NCBI GenBank assembly: GCA_947068385.1
Contig: CAMTBF010000219.1
Coordinates: 1 to 6,522 of the forward strand
Length of the DNA stretch: 6,522 bases
DNA from: an uncultured Lachnospiraceae bacterium
GTDB lineage: Bacteria > Bacillota > Clostridia > Lachnospirales > Lachnospiraceae
Direction: 5' to 3'
Position numbers and translations under genes: made by a program. Positions 1 to 5,907 of the stretch are shown one piece after another. Position 1 is the first letter of the stretch. Every line of letters begins with the position of its first letter. The notes below the pieces were generated by a model. That model did not search any database. It was given only the letters and a program-made list of their open reading frames with translations, and was not told the origin of the DNA.

Positions 1-23
1 ATGAAAGGAGAAAGGAAACAATT

Positions 24-560
24 ATGGCAAAGTACAGGAAATTAGACAGGACATCACCCCAGAGGAAGGCGCTTCTGAGAAATCAGGTGACCGCTCTTCT
101 GTATCACGGGAAGATCGTCACCACCGAGGCGAGGGCCAAGGAAGTGAGGAAGATCGCGGAGCATCTGATTACCCTGGCCATCAAGGAGAGGGACAACTAC
201 GAGACGGTCACCGTCACCGCCAAGGTTCCGGTGAAGGACAAGGACGGCAAGCGCGTCAAGGAAGTCATCGACGGCAAGCGCGTCACCAAATTCGAGAACG
301 TGGAGAAGGAAATCAAGAAGGATCTCCCCTCCAGGCTGCACGCGAGACGTCAGATCCTGAGAGTGCTGTATCCTGTGGTATACGTTCCCACAGAGGCAGC
401 GGGCCGCAAGAGGAACACCAAAGAGGTGGATCTGGTGGCGAAGATGTTCGATGAGTATGGCCCTAAGTACGCGAACCGCAACGGCGGCTATACCAGGATC
501 ATCAAGAAGGGCCTCCGCAAGGGCGATGCCGCCATGGAAGTCATTCTGGAGCTTGTTTAA
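24..560 (+). CDS. rplQ: 50S ribosomal protein L17 (bL17), long form
   Basis: Structural protein of the large ribosomal subunit. The first ~56 residues ([20 protein letters not shown], then a stretch with [17 protein letters not shown]) and the C-terminal part ([41 protein letters not shown], ending VILELV) match the conserved L17 fold. At 178 residues it is longer than the ~120-130 usual in E. coli or Bacillus. The extra length is a charged, Lys-rich insertion at about residues 57-103, and long L17 forms are, to my knowledge, common in Lachnospiraceae. The insertion contains an internal repeat (DGKRV twice, nine residues apart). The start at 24 is supported by AAAGGA at 11-16 with a 7-base spacing; a second purine-rich stretch (AAGGAG, 5-10) lies just upstream. 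The gene is normally last in the alpha operon after rpoA, which would lie left of the window. An intrinsic terminator follows 28 bases after the stop. Confidence 0.97.
   Translation: MAKYRKLDRTSPQRKALLRNQVTALLYHGKIVTTEARAKEVRKIAEHLITLAIKERDNYETVTVTAKVPVKDKDGKRVKEVIDGKRVTKFENVEKEIKKDLPSRLHARRQILRVLYPVVYVPTEAAGRKRNTKEVDLVAKMFDEYGPKYANRNGGYTRIIKKGLRKGDAAMEVILELV
243..285 (+). repeat. Short direct repeat inside rplQ
   Basis: The 16-base sequence GACGGCAAGCGCGTCA occurs perfectly at 243-258 and 270-285, a period of 27 bases or exactly nine codons. It encodes DGKRV twice within the L17-specific insertion. The repeat keeps frame and lies in a region not part of the conserved L17 core, which fits a small in-frame tandem duplication followed by divergence of the other bases. 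That history is inference; the repeat itself is directly visible. Confidence 0.85.
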
Positions 561-588
561 TAGCAGTATTCGATATATAGGAAAACGG

Positions 589-621
589 GGGAGCCAATGG
601 GAGATCATTGGTTCCCTTTTT
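589..621 (+). terminator. Intrinsic terminator after rplQ
   Basis: An 11-base-pair stem pairs GGGAGCCAATG (589-599) with CATTGGTTCCC (606-616), with one G-U wobble and no mismatch. The six-base loop is GGAGAT, and five T residues follow (617-621). The short A-run at 582-585 upstream is also typical. This should end transcription of the ribosomal operon. It stops only 15 bases before the MATE start codon, so it also lies in the only space available for that gene's leader. Confidence 0.88.
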
Positions 622-636
622 ACACAGGGAGCGATC

Positions 637-1989
637 ATGAAACTCTTTCAGTATAACAAGGATGACGTAAAGAAGACTCTGGACATGGCATGGCCCGCGA
701 TACTGGAGTCGTTTTTCGCCGCGTTCGCGGGCCTGGTGGACTCCCTGATGGTGAGCTCCATGGGCTCCTACGCGGTGGCGGCGGTGGGGCTGACCACACA
801 GCCCAAGTTCATGGGGCTGTCCCTGTTCATCGCCGCCAATGTGTCCATATCGGCTCTGGTGGCCAGGCGGAAGGGCCAGGGCAAGCGGGAGGAGGCGAAC
901 CAGATCTTCGCCACCTTCCTGGTGTTCATCGCGGTGATGGCCATTGCGGTCAGCGTCCTGATGGTGGCGCTGGCCGACCCTATCATCCGCCTCTGCGGCT
1001 CCGAGGAGCTCACCCATGACAGCGCGGTGCTGTATTTCAGGATCATCATGGGCGGCATGATCTTCAACTGCGTCCAGATGGGCGTCAACTCCGCCCAGCG
1101 GGGGGCGGGCAACACACGCATCACCATGCGCACCAACCTGGTGTCCAATACGGTCAATATCCTGTTCAACTACCTGCTGATCGGGGGGCATTTCGGATTT
1201 CCGGCCCTGGGGATCAGGGGAGCGGCCCTGGCCACCGTGCTGGGGACTGTGGTGTCCAGCATCATGAGCGTGCTGTCCGTGTGGAAGGACGATAATTTCG
1301 TAAGCATTCCCTACATAGTGAAGGAGCGGATCAGGCCTGCCATGGAGGCCCTGAAGAACATCATCAAGGTGGGCTACAGCGTCTTCGCGGAGCAGATCCT
1401 CATGCGCATCGGCTTCATGCTGACCGCCATCATGGCGGCGAACCAGGGGACCGCGGCCATGGCGGCCCATCAGGTGGGGATGAACATCATGGGGCTGTCC
1501 TTCTCCTTCGGGGACGGCCTGCAGGCCACGGCGGTGGCCCTGATCGGATTCAGCCTGGGGGCAAAGGAGCCGGAGCGGGCCAGGCAGTACGGCAAGACCT
1601 GTCGGATGATAGGCACCGTGATCTCGGTGGCGCTGGCCCTCATCTATTTCTTTGGGGCGAGGGGGCTCATGGAGCTTTTCTTTGCGGAAGAAGAGATCGT
1701 GGAGATCGGCATCGACATCATGCACATCATCATCTTCGTGGTCATCCTGCAGATTGCCCAGGTGATCTATATGGGATGCCTGCGCGGGGCAGGAGACACC
1801 CTGTACACCGCCATCGCCTCCACCATCAGCGTCACCTTGGTGAGGACATTCGGCTCCTATTTCTTCGGGTATGTGCTGCAGATGGGCATAGCCGGCATCT
1901 GGATAGGCGTCATCGCGGATCAGTTGTCCCGGTTCATCTTCGCCAGCATCCGGTTCCGGCAGGGGAAATGGACGGAGATCAAGATTTAG
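637..1989 (+). CDS. MATE-family multidrug/toxin efflux transporter
   Basis: Predicted cytoplasmic-membrane antiporter of the MATE family, 450 residues, the usual length, with about 12 hydrophobic helices in two homologous halves. Family hallmarks are the N-terminal AWPAILESFFAAFAGLVDS (18-36), the first-half NSAQRGAGNT (151-160) followed by an NILFNYLLIGG helix, and the matching second-half elements AAHQVGMNIMGLSFSFGDG (276-294) and GCLRGAGDT (380-388). MATE proteins export cationic drugs, toxins or metabolites using Na+ or H+ gradients; the substrate and coupling ion cannot be read from the sequence. The start at 637 is chosen because AGGGAG (626-631) sits 5 bases upstream and the N-terminus fits the family; an in-frame ATG at 451 would overlap rplQ and lacks homology. 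The gene starts just after the rplQ terminator and converges with the peptidase gene. No clear promoter of its own is visible. Confidence 0.95.
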   Translation: MKLFQYNKDDVKKTLDMAWPAILESFFAAFAGLVDSLMVSSMGSYAVAAVGLTTQPKFMGLSLFIAANVSISALVARRKGQGKREEANQIFATFLVFIAVMAIAVSVLMVALADPIIRLCGSEELTHDSAVLYFRIIMGGMIFNCVQMGVNSAQRGAGNTRITMRTNLVSNTVNILFNYLLIGGHFGFPALGIRGAALATVLGTVVSSIMSVLSVWKDDNFVSIPYIVKERIRPAMEALKNIIKVGYSVFAEQILMRIGFMLTAIMAANQGTAAMAAHQVGMNIMGLSFSFGDGLQATAVALIGFSLGAKEPERARQYGKTCRMIGTVISVALALIYFFGARGLMELFFAEEEIVEIGIDIMHIIIFVVILQIAQVIYMGCLRGAGDTLYTAIASTISVTLVRTFGSYFFGYVLQMGIAGIWIGVIADQLSRFIFASIRFRQGKWTEIKI

Positions 1990-1999
1990 CCGCCAGGGG

Positions 2000-2959
2000 C
2001 TACGGCGCTTTCTGGAAGTGCTGGTAATCCTTCACGCCGTTCCAGTCGCCGCCCCAGGTGAAGCCATGCCGGGTGAAGAGCTCATAGCACAGGTCATCCT
2101 CGTCGATCTTGTGGGGGAAGCTCAGATCCCTGTCGGCGTAGGGGAGGGCGGAGGCGGGGGAGACCTGCTCCGTGCCCTCCTCCGTATAGGTGACATAGGG
2201 GTTGTACAGGGGATTGACGTCGATGGCCAGGCCGTAGGCATGCTTCGACAGGCGGTCCGTATCGTCCACCGTGCGGTAGTTGAAGCAGGAGGTATTGTTG
2301 TCCTCCATGGAGGCGGTGTCGTCCCCGTCGTATTCGTCGATCAGGAGCACCTTCTCCAGCCTGTACTCGTTGCGGTAGAGCTCCCGGAAGATCTCCGTCA
2401 GGTCGGCGGCTATGGAGGCATTGCAGACCAGCTCCCCCTCGGTGGGATTTCCGTCGAAGTCTATGTGCCGGATATGGACATAGCGGAGGTCGTCGAAGTC
2501 GATCTCCGGCGGGGCGGCGTCCCCTGCCCCCGCATCCCCTGCCGGATACGAAATGCCCGTCATGTACCGGCGCAGGTTGTCGGAGACGGGCTCGTAATAG
2601 AAGCCCTCCTCCAGTGTGAAGCGCTGGTCTGCCTGGCTGGAGCCGTTCAAAATGGCCCCGGTCAGGGAGGAGACAGGGACGTCTTCCTGCTCGCCGGCGC
2701 TCCCCTCCGGATCAGGGGCGCTTTCCGGCTCCGGGGAGGGGCTGGGAGAGCTGCTCGGCTCCGGGGAGGGCGTGGAGTCGGCATCGGCATCCTTTGGTGC
2801 TGGTGTGGGCTGCGGGGTGGCAGTGGCGCTGCCGCCGTTGTTATGGGCGTATTCGCTGAGGCTCATGGAGTTCCTGCTGAAAAGCCTGCTCAGGCTGCCT
2901 GCGATGACGACGATGGCAGCCAGTGCCACTACCATCTTCACGATCTTCTCTCTATCCAT
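2000..2959 (-). CDS. Membrane-anchored M15-family (M15C-type) cell-wall peptidase
   Basis: Predicted zinc metallopeptidase acting on peptidoglycan stem peptides outside the membrane. In the 319-residue product, residues 7-23 form one hydrophobic segment preceded by Lys/Arg, best read as an uncleaved signal anchor since no lipobox Cys follows. Residues ~44-95 are a Pro/Ser/Glu/Asp-rich linker. The catalytic region covers ~115-319 and holds NNTSCFNYR (221-229), SKHAYGLAID (238-247) and WGGDW (302-306) followed by DYQHF (311-315). By M15 family knowledge H240, D247 and H314 are the zinc ligands and D311 is at the position of the catalytic acidic residue. M15C members include L-Ala-D-Glu endopeptidases; a DD- or LD-carboxypeptidase role cannot be excluded. 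The ATG at 2959 has AAAGGA about 8 bases upstream and a promoter at 2997-3025. The gene opposes all its neighbours and ends 10 bases from the MATE stop. Confidence 0.92.
   Translation of the reverse strand: MDREKIVKMVVALAAIVVIAGSLSRLFSRNSMSLSEYAHNNGGSATATPQPTPAPKDADADSTPSPEPSSSPSPSPEPESAPDPEGSAGEQEDVPVSSLTGAILNGSSQADQRFTLEEGFYYEPVSDNLRRYMTGISYPAGDAGAGDAAPPEIDFDDLRYVHIRHIDFDGNPTEGELVCNASIAADLTEIFRELYRNEYRLEKVLLIDEYDGDDTASMEDNNTSCFNYRTVDDTDRLSKHAYGLAIDVNPLYNPYVTYTEEGTEQVSPASALPYADRDLSFPHKIDEDDLCYELFTRHGFTWGGDWNGVKDYQHFQKAP
2726..2770. repeat. 30-bp-period repeat in the peptidase linker
   Basis: CGGCTCCGGGGAGGG occurs perfectly at 2726-2740 and 2756-2770 (+ strand), a period of 30 bases or ten codons. 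On the minus strand it encodes repeated Pro-Ser-Pro-Glu-Pro in the low-complexity linker of the M15 peptidase. Such in-frame repeats can change copy number by slippage and so alter linker length; whether that happens here is not known. Confidence 0.75.
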
Positions 2960-2996
2960 AAAAGATTCCTTTCTGTGGGCTTCTTACCATATCTTT

Positions 2997-3025
2997 AGAA
3001 TAGCACAGGAACGTGATTTTGTAAA
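2997..3025 (-). promoter_or_regulatory. Sigma-A-type promoter for the M15 peptidase gene
   Basis: Read on the minus strand, a -35 box TTTACA (3025-3020) and a -10 box TATTCT (3002-2997) are separated by exactly 17 bases. Transcription would begin near 2990, giving a leader of about 30 bases that contains the AAAGGA ribosome binding site. Each box is one or two bases from consensus, and the position is right for the 2959 start. Confidence 0.7.
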
Positions 3026-3050
3026 TCTGCCAAGGACAGGGAGGTTGCGC

Positions 3051-3079
3051 TTGTAATCCCCCGCGGAATCTAATATAAT
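3051..3079 (+). promoter_or_regulatory. Sigma-A-type promoter for the ecfA1-ecfA2-ecfT operon
   Basis: A -35 box TTGTAA (3051-3056) and a perfect -10 box TATAAT (3074-3079) are separated by 17 bases. Predicted transcription start is near 3086, leaving about 33 bases of leader before ecfA1. The -35 boxes of this promoter and the divergent peptidase promoter are 25 bases apart, so a regulator binding between them could affect both. I see no convincing palindromic operator or riboswitch-sized leader there. Confidence 0.78.
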
Positions 3080-3119
3080 GTGAAACAGACAGTTTTGCGC
3101 GAAAGGGATGGGGAAGGCC

Positions 3120-3971
3120 ATGGGAATCATTCGGACAAAGGATCTGGTATATGAATATGTCAGGCGGGACGAGGAGGGCAATGTGGAGGGCTTCACCACG
3201 GCTGTGGACAAGGTGGACCTGGACGTGCAGCCCGGGGAGTTCATCGCCATCCTGGGCCATAACGGCTCCGGGAAATCCACCCTGGCCAAGCATATCAATG
3301 CCATCCTGAGCCCCACGGAAGGGAGCGTCTGGGTGGACGGGATGGATACCTCGCAGGAGGAGCATATCTGGGACATCCGCCAGCGGGCTGGCATGGTGTT
3401 CCAGAACCCGGACAATCAGATCATCGGCCAGGTGGTGGAGGAGGACGTGGGCTTCGGGCCGGAGAACATGGGCGTCCCCACGAAAGAGATCTGGGAGCGG
3501 GTGGAGGAGAGCCTGAAGGCCGTGGGCATGTACGAGTACCGCAGGCACTCCCCCAACAAGCTTTCCGGCGGCCAGAAGCAGCGGGTCTCCATCGCAGGGG
3601 TCCTGGCCATGCACCCCAAGTGCATCGTGCTGGACGAGCCCACCGCCATGCTGGACCCAAAGGGCCGCAGGGAGGTCATCCGCGCGGTGCGGGCCCTGAA
3701 CCAGGTGGAGGGCATCACGGTGGTGCTGATCACCCATTATATGGAAGAGACCATCCACGCGGACAGGGTATTCGTCATGGACAGCGGGAGGATCGCCATG
3801 GAGGGCACGCCCCGGCAGGTCTTCTCCCAGGTGGAGCGGCTGCAGGAGCTGCGGCTGGACGTGCCCCAGGTGACCTTGCTGGCCCATGAGCTGCGGAAAA
3901 AGGGAATCGGGCTGCCGGAGGGCATCCTGACCGTGGAGGAGCTGGCGGACGCCCTGGCGGGGAGCAGGTGA
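3120..3971 (+). CDS. ecfA1: ECF transporter ATPase subunit EcfA1
   Basis: One of the two cytoplasmic ATPases of the energy-coupling factor transporter, which power uptake of vitamins or transition metals through EcfT and interchangeable S components. Counting 283 residues from the ATG at 3120: Walker [10 protein letters not shown] (46-54), Q-loop Gln95 in FQNPDNQ, signature LSGGQKQR (148-155), Walker B with LDEPT (171-175; catalytic Glu173) and switch His206. All ATPase motifs are intact. The N-terminus ([13 protein letters not shown]) with the extended [10 protein letters not shown] loop before Walker A resembles clostridial EcfA1. An in-frame ATG at 3108 would add four residues, but AAAGGG directly abuts it, whereas GGGGAAGG (3110-3117) lies in front of 3120, if rather close; the start is moderately certain. 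It leads the operon with ecfA2 64 bases downstream. The older name cbiO is often attached to such genes, but there is no cobalt-specific gene here. Confidence 0.95.
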   Translation: MGIIRTKDLVYEYVRRDEEGNVEGFTTAVDKVDLDVQPGEFIAILGHNGSGKSTLAKHINAILSPTEGSVWVDGMDTSQEEHIWDIRQRAGMVFQNPDNQIIGQVVEEDVGFGPENMGVPTKEIWERVEESLKAVGMYEYRRHSPNKLSGGQKQRVSIAGVLAMHPKCIVLDEPTAMLDPKGRREVIRAVRALNQVEGITVVLITHYMEETIHADRVFVMDSGRIAMEGTPRQVFSQVERLQELRLDVPQVTLLAHELRKKGIGLPEGILTVEELADALAGSR

Positions 3972-3980
3972 CCGGGAAAG

Positions 3981-4001
3981 CCCCCTGCCGGAAGCAGAGG
4001 G
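3981..4001 (+). other. Small intercistronic hairpin between ecfA1 and ecfA2
   Basis: CTGC (3985-3988) pairs with GCAG (3994-3997) around a CGGAA loop. After one C/A mismatch the stem continues with CCC (3981-3983) against GGG (3999-4001). No T-run follows, so it is not a terminator. It could affect processing or relative translation of the two ATPase genes, or be chance in GC-rich DNA. Confidence 0.35.
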
Positions 4002-4035
4002 ACGGAATCCGCAGAAATGGACGAGAGGTATCGAT

Positions 4036-4905
4036 ATGTCGATTATTCTGGATCATGTGAGCTATATATACGGAGAGGACGGCCCCCTGGCCGTGAAGGC
4101 CCTGGACGACGTAAGCCTCCAGATTCCGGACGGGCAGTTCGTGGGCATCATCGGCCATACGGGATCGGGGAAATCCACGCTGGTACAGCATATGAACGGC
4201 CTGCTGAAAGCCACCAGCGGCCATATCTATTTCAACGGGGAGGACATCTATGACAGGGACTTCCCCATGAAGAAGCTGCGCAGCAGGGTGGGGCTGGTCT
4301 TCCAGTATCCGGAGCATCAGCTCTTTGAGATAGATGTGTTCAGCGATGTGTGCTTCGGGCCGAAGAACCTGGGGATGGACAAGAAGGAGGCGGAGCTGAA
4401 GGCCTTTGACGCCCTGCGCAAGGTGGGGATGCCCATGGAGCTGTACTACCAGTCCCCCTTCGAGCTCTCCGGCGGCCAGAAGCGCCGGGCGGCCATCGCG
4501 GGGGTGCTGGCCATGGCGCCGGAGGTATTGATCTTGGACGAGCCCACGGCGGGCCTGGATCCAAAGGGCAGGGAGGAGATACTGCAGCAGATTAAGGAGC
4601 TGCAGGCCCAGACAGGCATGACCATCCTGCTGGTGAGCCACAGCATGGAGGACGTGGCGGAGTATGTAGACAGGATTGTAGTCATGAACAAGGGGAAGGT
4701 CATGTACGACGGCGCGCCCAAGGAGGTATTCGCCCATTATAAGGAGCTGGAGGAGGTGGGGCTGGCAGCGCCCCAGGTCACCTATATCCTCCACGCGCTG
4801 AAGGACAGGGGATTTGACGTGGACGTGAACGCCACCACCACCGCCGAGGCGGTGGACACCGTGCTGCATGCGTTGGGCCGGGCCCCGGAAGCCTTTCGCC
4901 CGTGA
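4036..4905 (+). CDS. ecfA2: ECF transporter ATPase subunit EcfA2
   Basis: Second ATPase of the ECF module; it forms a heterodimer with EcfA1 that drives the EcfT/S-component membrane pair. The product is 289 residues, normal for the family. Visible motifs are Walker A GHTGSGKST (40-48), Q-loop Gln90 in FQYPEHQLF, signature LSGGQKRR (144-151), Walker B VLILDEP (164-170; Glu169) and switch His202 in SHSME. The FQYPEHQLFE segment after the Q-loop is characteristic of EcfA2 and separates it from EcfA1, which has FQNPDNQ. The start at 4036 is supported by GAGAGG six to seven bases upstream. Both ATP sites look competent. The C-terminal ~60 residues (from about 228) form the usual ECF ATPase extension, which takes part in dimer contacts in known structures. 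It is co-oriented with ecfA1 and ecfT and probably co-transcribed from the 3051-3079 promoter. Confidence 0.95.
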   Translation: MSIILDHVSYIYGEDGPLAVKALDDVSLQIPDGQFVGIIGHTGSGKSTLVQHMNGLLKATSGHIYFNGEDIYDRDFPMKKLRSRVGLVFQYPEHQLFEIDVFSDVCFGPKNLGMDKKEAELKAFDALRKVGMPMELYYQSPFELSGGQKRRAAIAGVLAMAPEVLILDEPTAGLDPKGREEILQQIKELQAQTGMTILLVSHSMEDVAEYVDRIVVMNKGKVMYDGAPKEVFAHYKELEEVGLAAPQVTYILHALKDRGFDVDVNATTTAEAVDTVLHALGRAPEAFRP

Positions 4906-4972
4906 GCCGGGCCACAATGAAGAGCAGGTTTTGCGACTGTCAGTATAAATTTGGATACAGGCGAGGAGAGAT

Positions 4973-5776
4973 ATGCTGAGGGATATTACATTAGGACAAT
5001 ATTATCAGACGGAATCCGTGATCCACAGGCTGGATCCCCGGGTGAAGCTGGGGGGTACGCTGCTTTACATCATTTCCCTGTTCTTCTTCCGGAACTTCCT
5101 GGGATATGGGGTGGCGGCCGTCTTCCTGGCCACGGTCATCGGCCTTTCCCATGTGCCGTTCCGGTTCATCGTAAAGGGGATGAAAGCGATCGTCTTTCTG
5201 CTCCTGATCACGGTGACCTTCAACCTGTTCCTGACACCGGGCACGGAGCTGGTCTCCGTCTGGAAGCTGACCATCACGGTGGAGGGCCTGCGGACGGCCG
5301 CCACCATGGCGATCCGCCTGACCATGCTCATCATCGGCTCCTCCTTGATGACCCTGACCACCACCCCCAACAACCTGACGGACGGCATGGAGAGCATGAT
5401 GAAGCCCCTGAAGGCCTTCCGGGTGCCGGTGCACGAGGTGGCCATGATCATGTCCATCGCCCTGCGCTTCATCCCGATTCTGCTGGAGGAGACGGACAAG
5501 ATCATGAAGGCCCAGATCGCCAGAGGGGCGGATTTCGAGACGGGGAACATCGTGAGGAGGGCCAAGGCGCTGGTGCCGCTGCTGGTGCCCCTGTTCATCT
5601 CCGCCTTCCGCAGGGCGAACGACCTGGCCATGGCCATGGAGGCCAGGTGCTACCGGGGCGGGGAGGGCAGGACGAAGATGAAGCCCCTTATCTACCAGAG
5701 GCGGGACAGGCTGGGGTATCTGTGCATTTTTGCCTATCTGGCGATCGGCATCACGGTGGGCAGGCTGCGGCTCTGA
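4973..5776 (+). CDS. ecfT: ECF transporter transmembrane coupling protein EcfT
   Basis: Membrane scaffold of the ECF transporter, 267 residues, which links the EcfA1-EcfA2 ATPases to a substrate-specific S component. Hydrophobic segments occur at about 28-60, 70-90, 108-128, 155-172 and 248-262. The family's two coupling-helix motifs are both visible: Ala-Arg-Gly at 183-185 (in AQIARGADFE) and Ala-Arg-Cys at 224-226 (in AMEARCYRGG). These Arg residues contact the ATPases in known ECF structures. The start opens MLRDITLGQYY followed by SVIHRLDPRVKL, the standard EcfT N-terminus, and AGGAG (4964-4968) is 4 bases upstream. A 67-base gap separates it from ecfA2. No S component (such as RibU, ThiT or BioY types) is adjacent, so this is expected to be a shared group II module. 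Confidence 0.95.
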   Translation: MLRDITLGQYYQTESVIHRLDPRVKLGGTLLYIISLFFFRNFLGYGVAAVFLATVIGLSHVPFRFIVKGMKAIVFLLLITVTFNLFLTPGTELVSVWKLTITVEGLRTAATMAIRLTMLIIGSSLMTLTTTPNNLTDGMESMMKPLKAFRVPVHEVAMIMSIALRFIPILLEETDKIMKAQIARGADFETGNIVRRAKALVPLLVPLFISAFRRANDLAMAMEARCYRGGEGRTKMKPLIYQRRDRLGYLCIFAYLAIGITVGRLRL

Positions 5777-5907
5777 GGAATCAGGGGATGCCTCCGGCCA
5801 GGGCGGCGGACGAAGGCCTGGCGGGCAGATACAGCGGCAGGACGCATCGGGCAGATGCATCCACCGGAAGGCCGCAGGCCGCCTGGCGGGGAGAGAAAGG
5901 ACAGGAG
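5777..5907 (+). other. Foldable GC-rich ecfT-truA spacer
   Basis: This 131-base spacer has no credible reading frame. It holds a possible long-range stem, 5790-5799 with 5870-5879, where nine of ten positions pair around one C/C mismatch. Inside it is a perfect 5-bp hairpin, GCATC (5844-5848) with GATGC (5854-5858). A competing 6-bp pairing of 5797-5802 with 5817-5822 is also possible. GGGCAGAT occurs twice (5823-5830, 5849-5856), and CCTGGCGGG followed by AGA after one differing base occurs twice (5817, 5882). Close to truA, CCGCC-T-GGCGG (5879-5889) is an inverted repeat just before the ribosome binding site. No T-run follows, so it is not a classic terminator. I do not recognise a known RNA family, and GC-rich sequence can form such pairs by chance. 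Confidence 0.4.

Noticed and set aside
541..1725. A 394-codon open frame on the minus strand opposite the MATE gene
   Set aside because: It is a shadow of the MATE frame in GC-rich DNA: the product is rich in His, Gly, Asp and Pro with no recognisable domain, and no suitable ribosome binding site supports it.
1988..2001. AGCC/GGCT pairing between the convergent stops as a bidirectional terminator
   Set aside because: Only four base pairs with no T-run on either side.
2961..2996. AAAGAT/ATCTTT inverted repeat in the peptidase leader
   Set aside because: Six AT-rich pairs 24 bases apart, with one arm lying between the -10 box and the predicted transcription start, so it probably does not form in RNA.
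2018..2998. A 326-codon open frame on the plus strand opposite the M15 peptidase
   Set aside because: The minus-strand frame has full zinc-peptidase motifs, a promoter and a ribosome binding site; the plus-strand frame has Gly/Val/Arg-rich composition and no family features.
4931..4959. Possible internal promoter before ecfT (TTGCGA, 17 bases, GATACA)
   Set aside because: The -10 box matches consensus at only three of six positions. The nearby TATAAA at 4944-4949 lacks a -35 at proper distance. Not strong enough to annotate.
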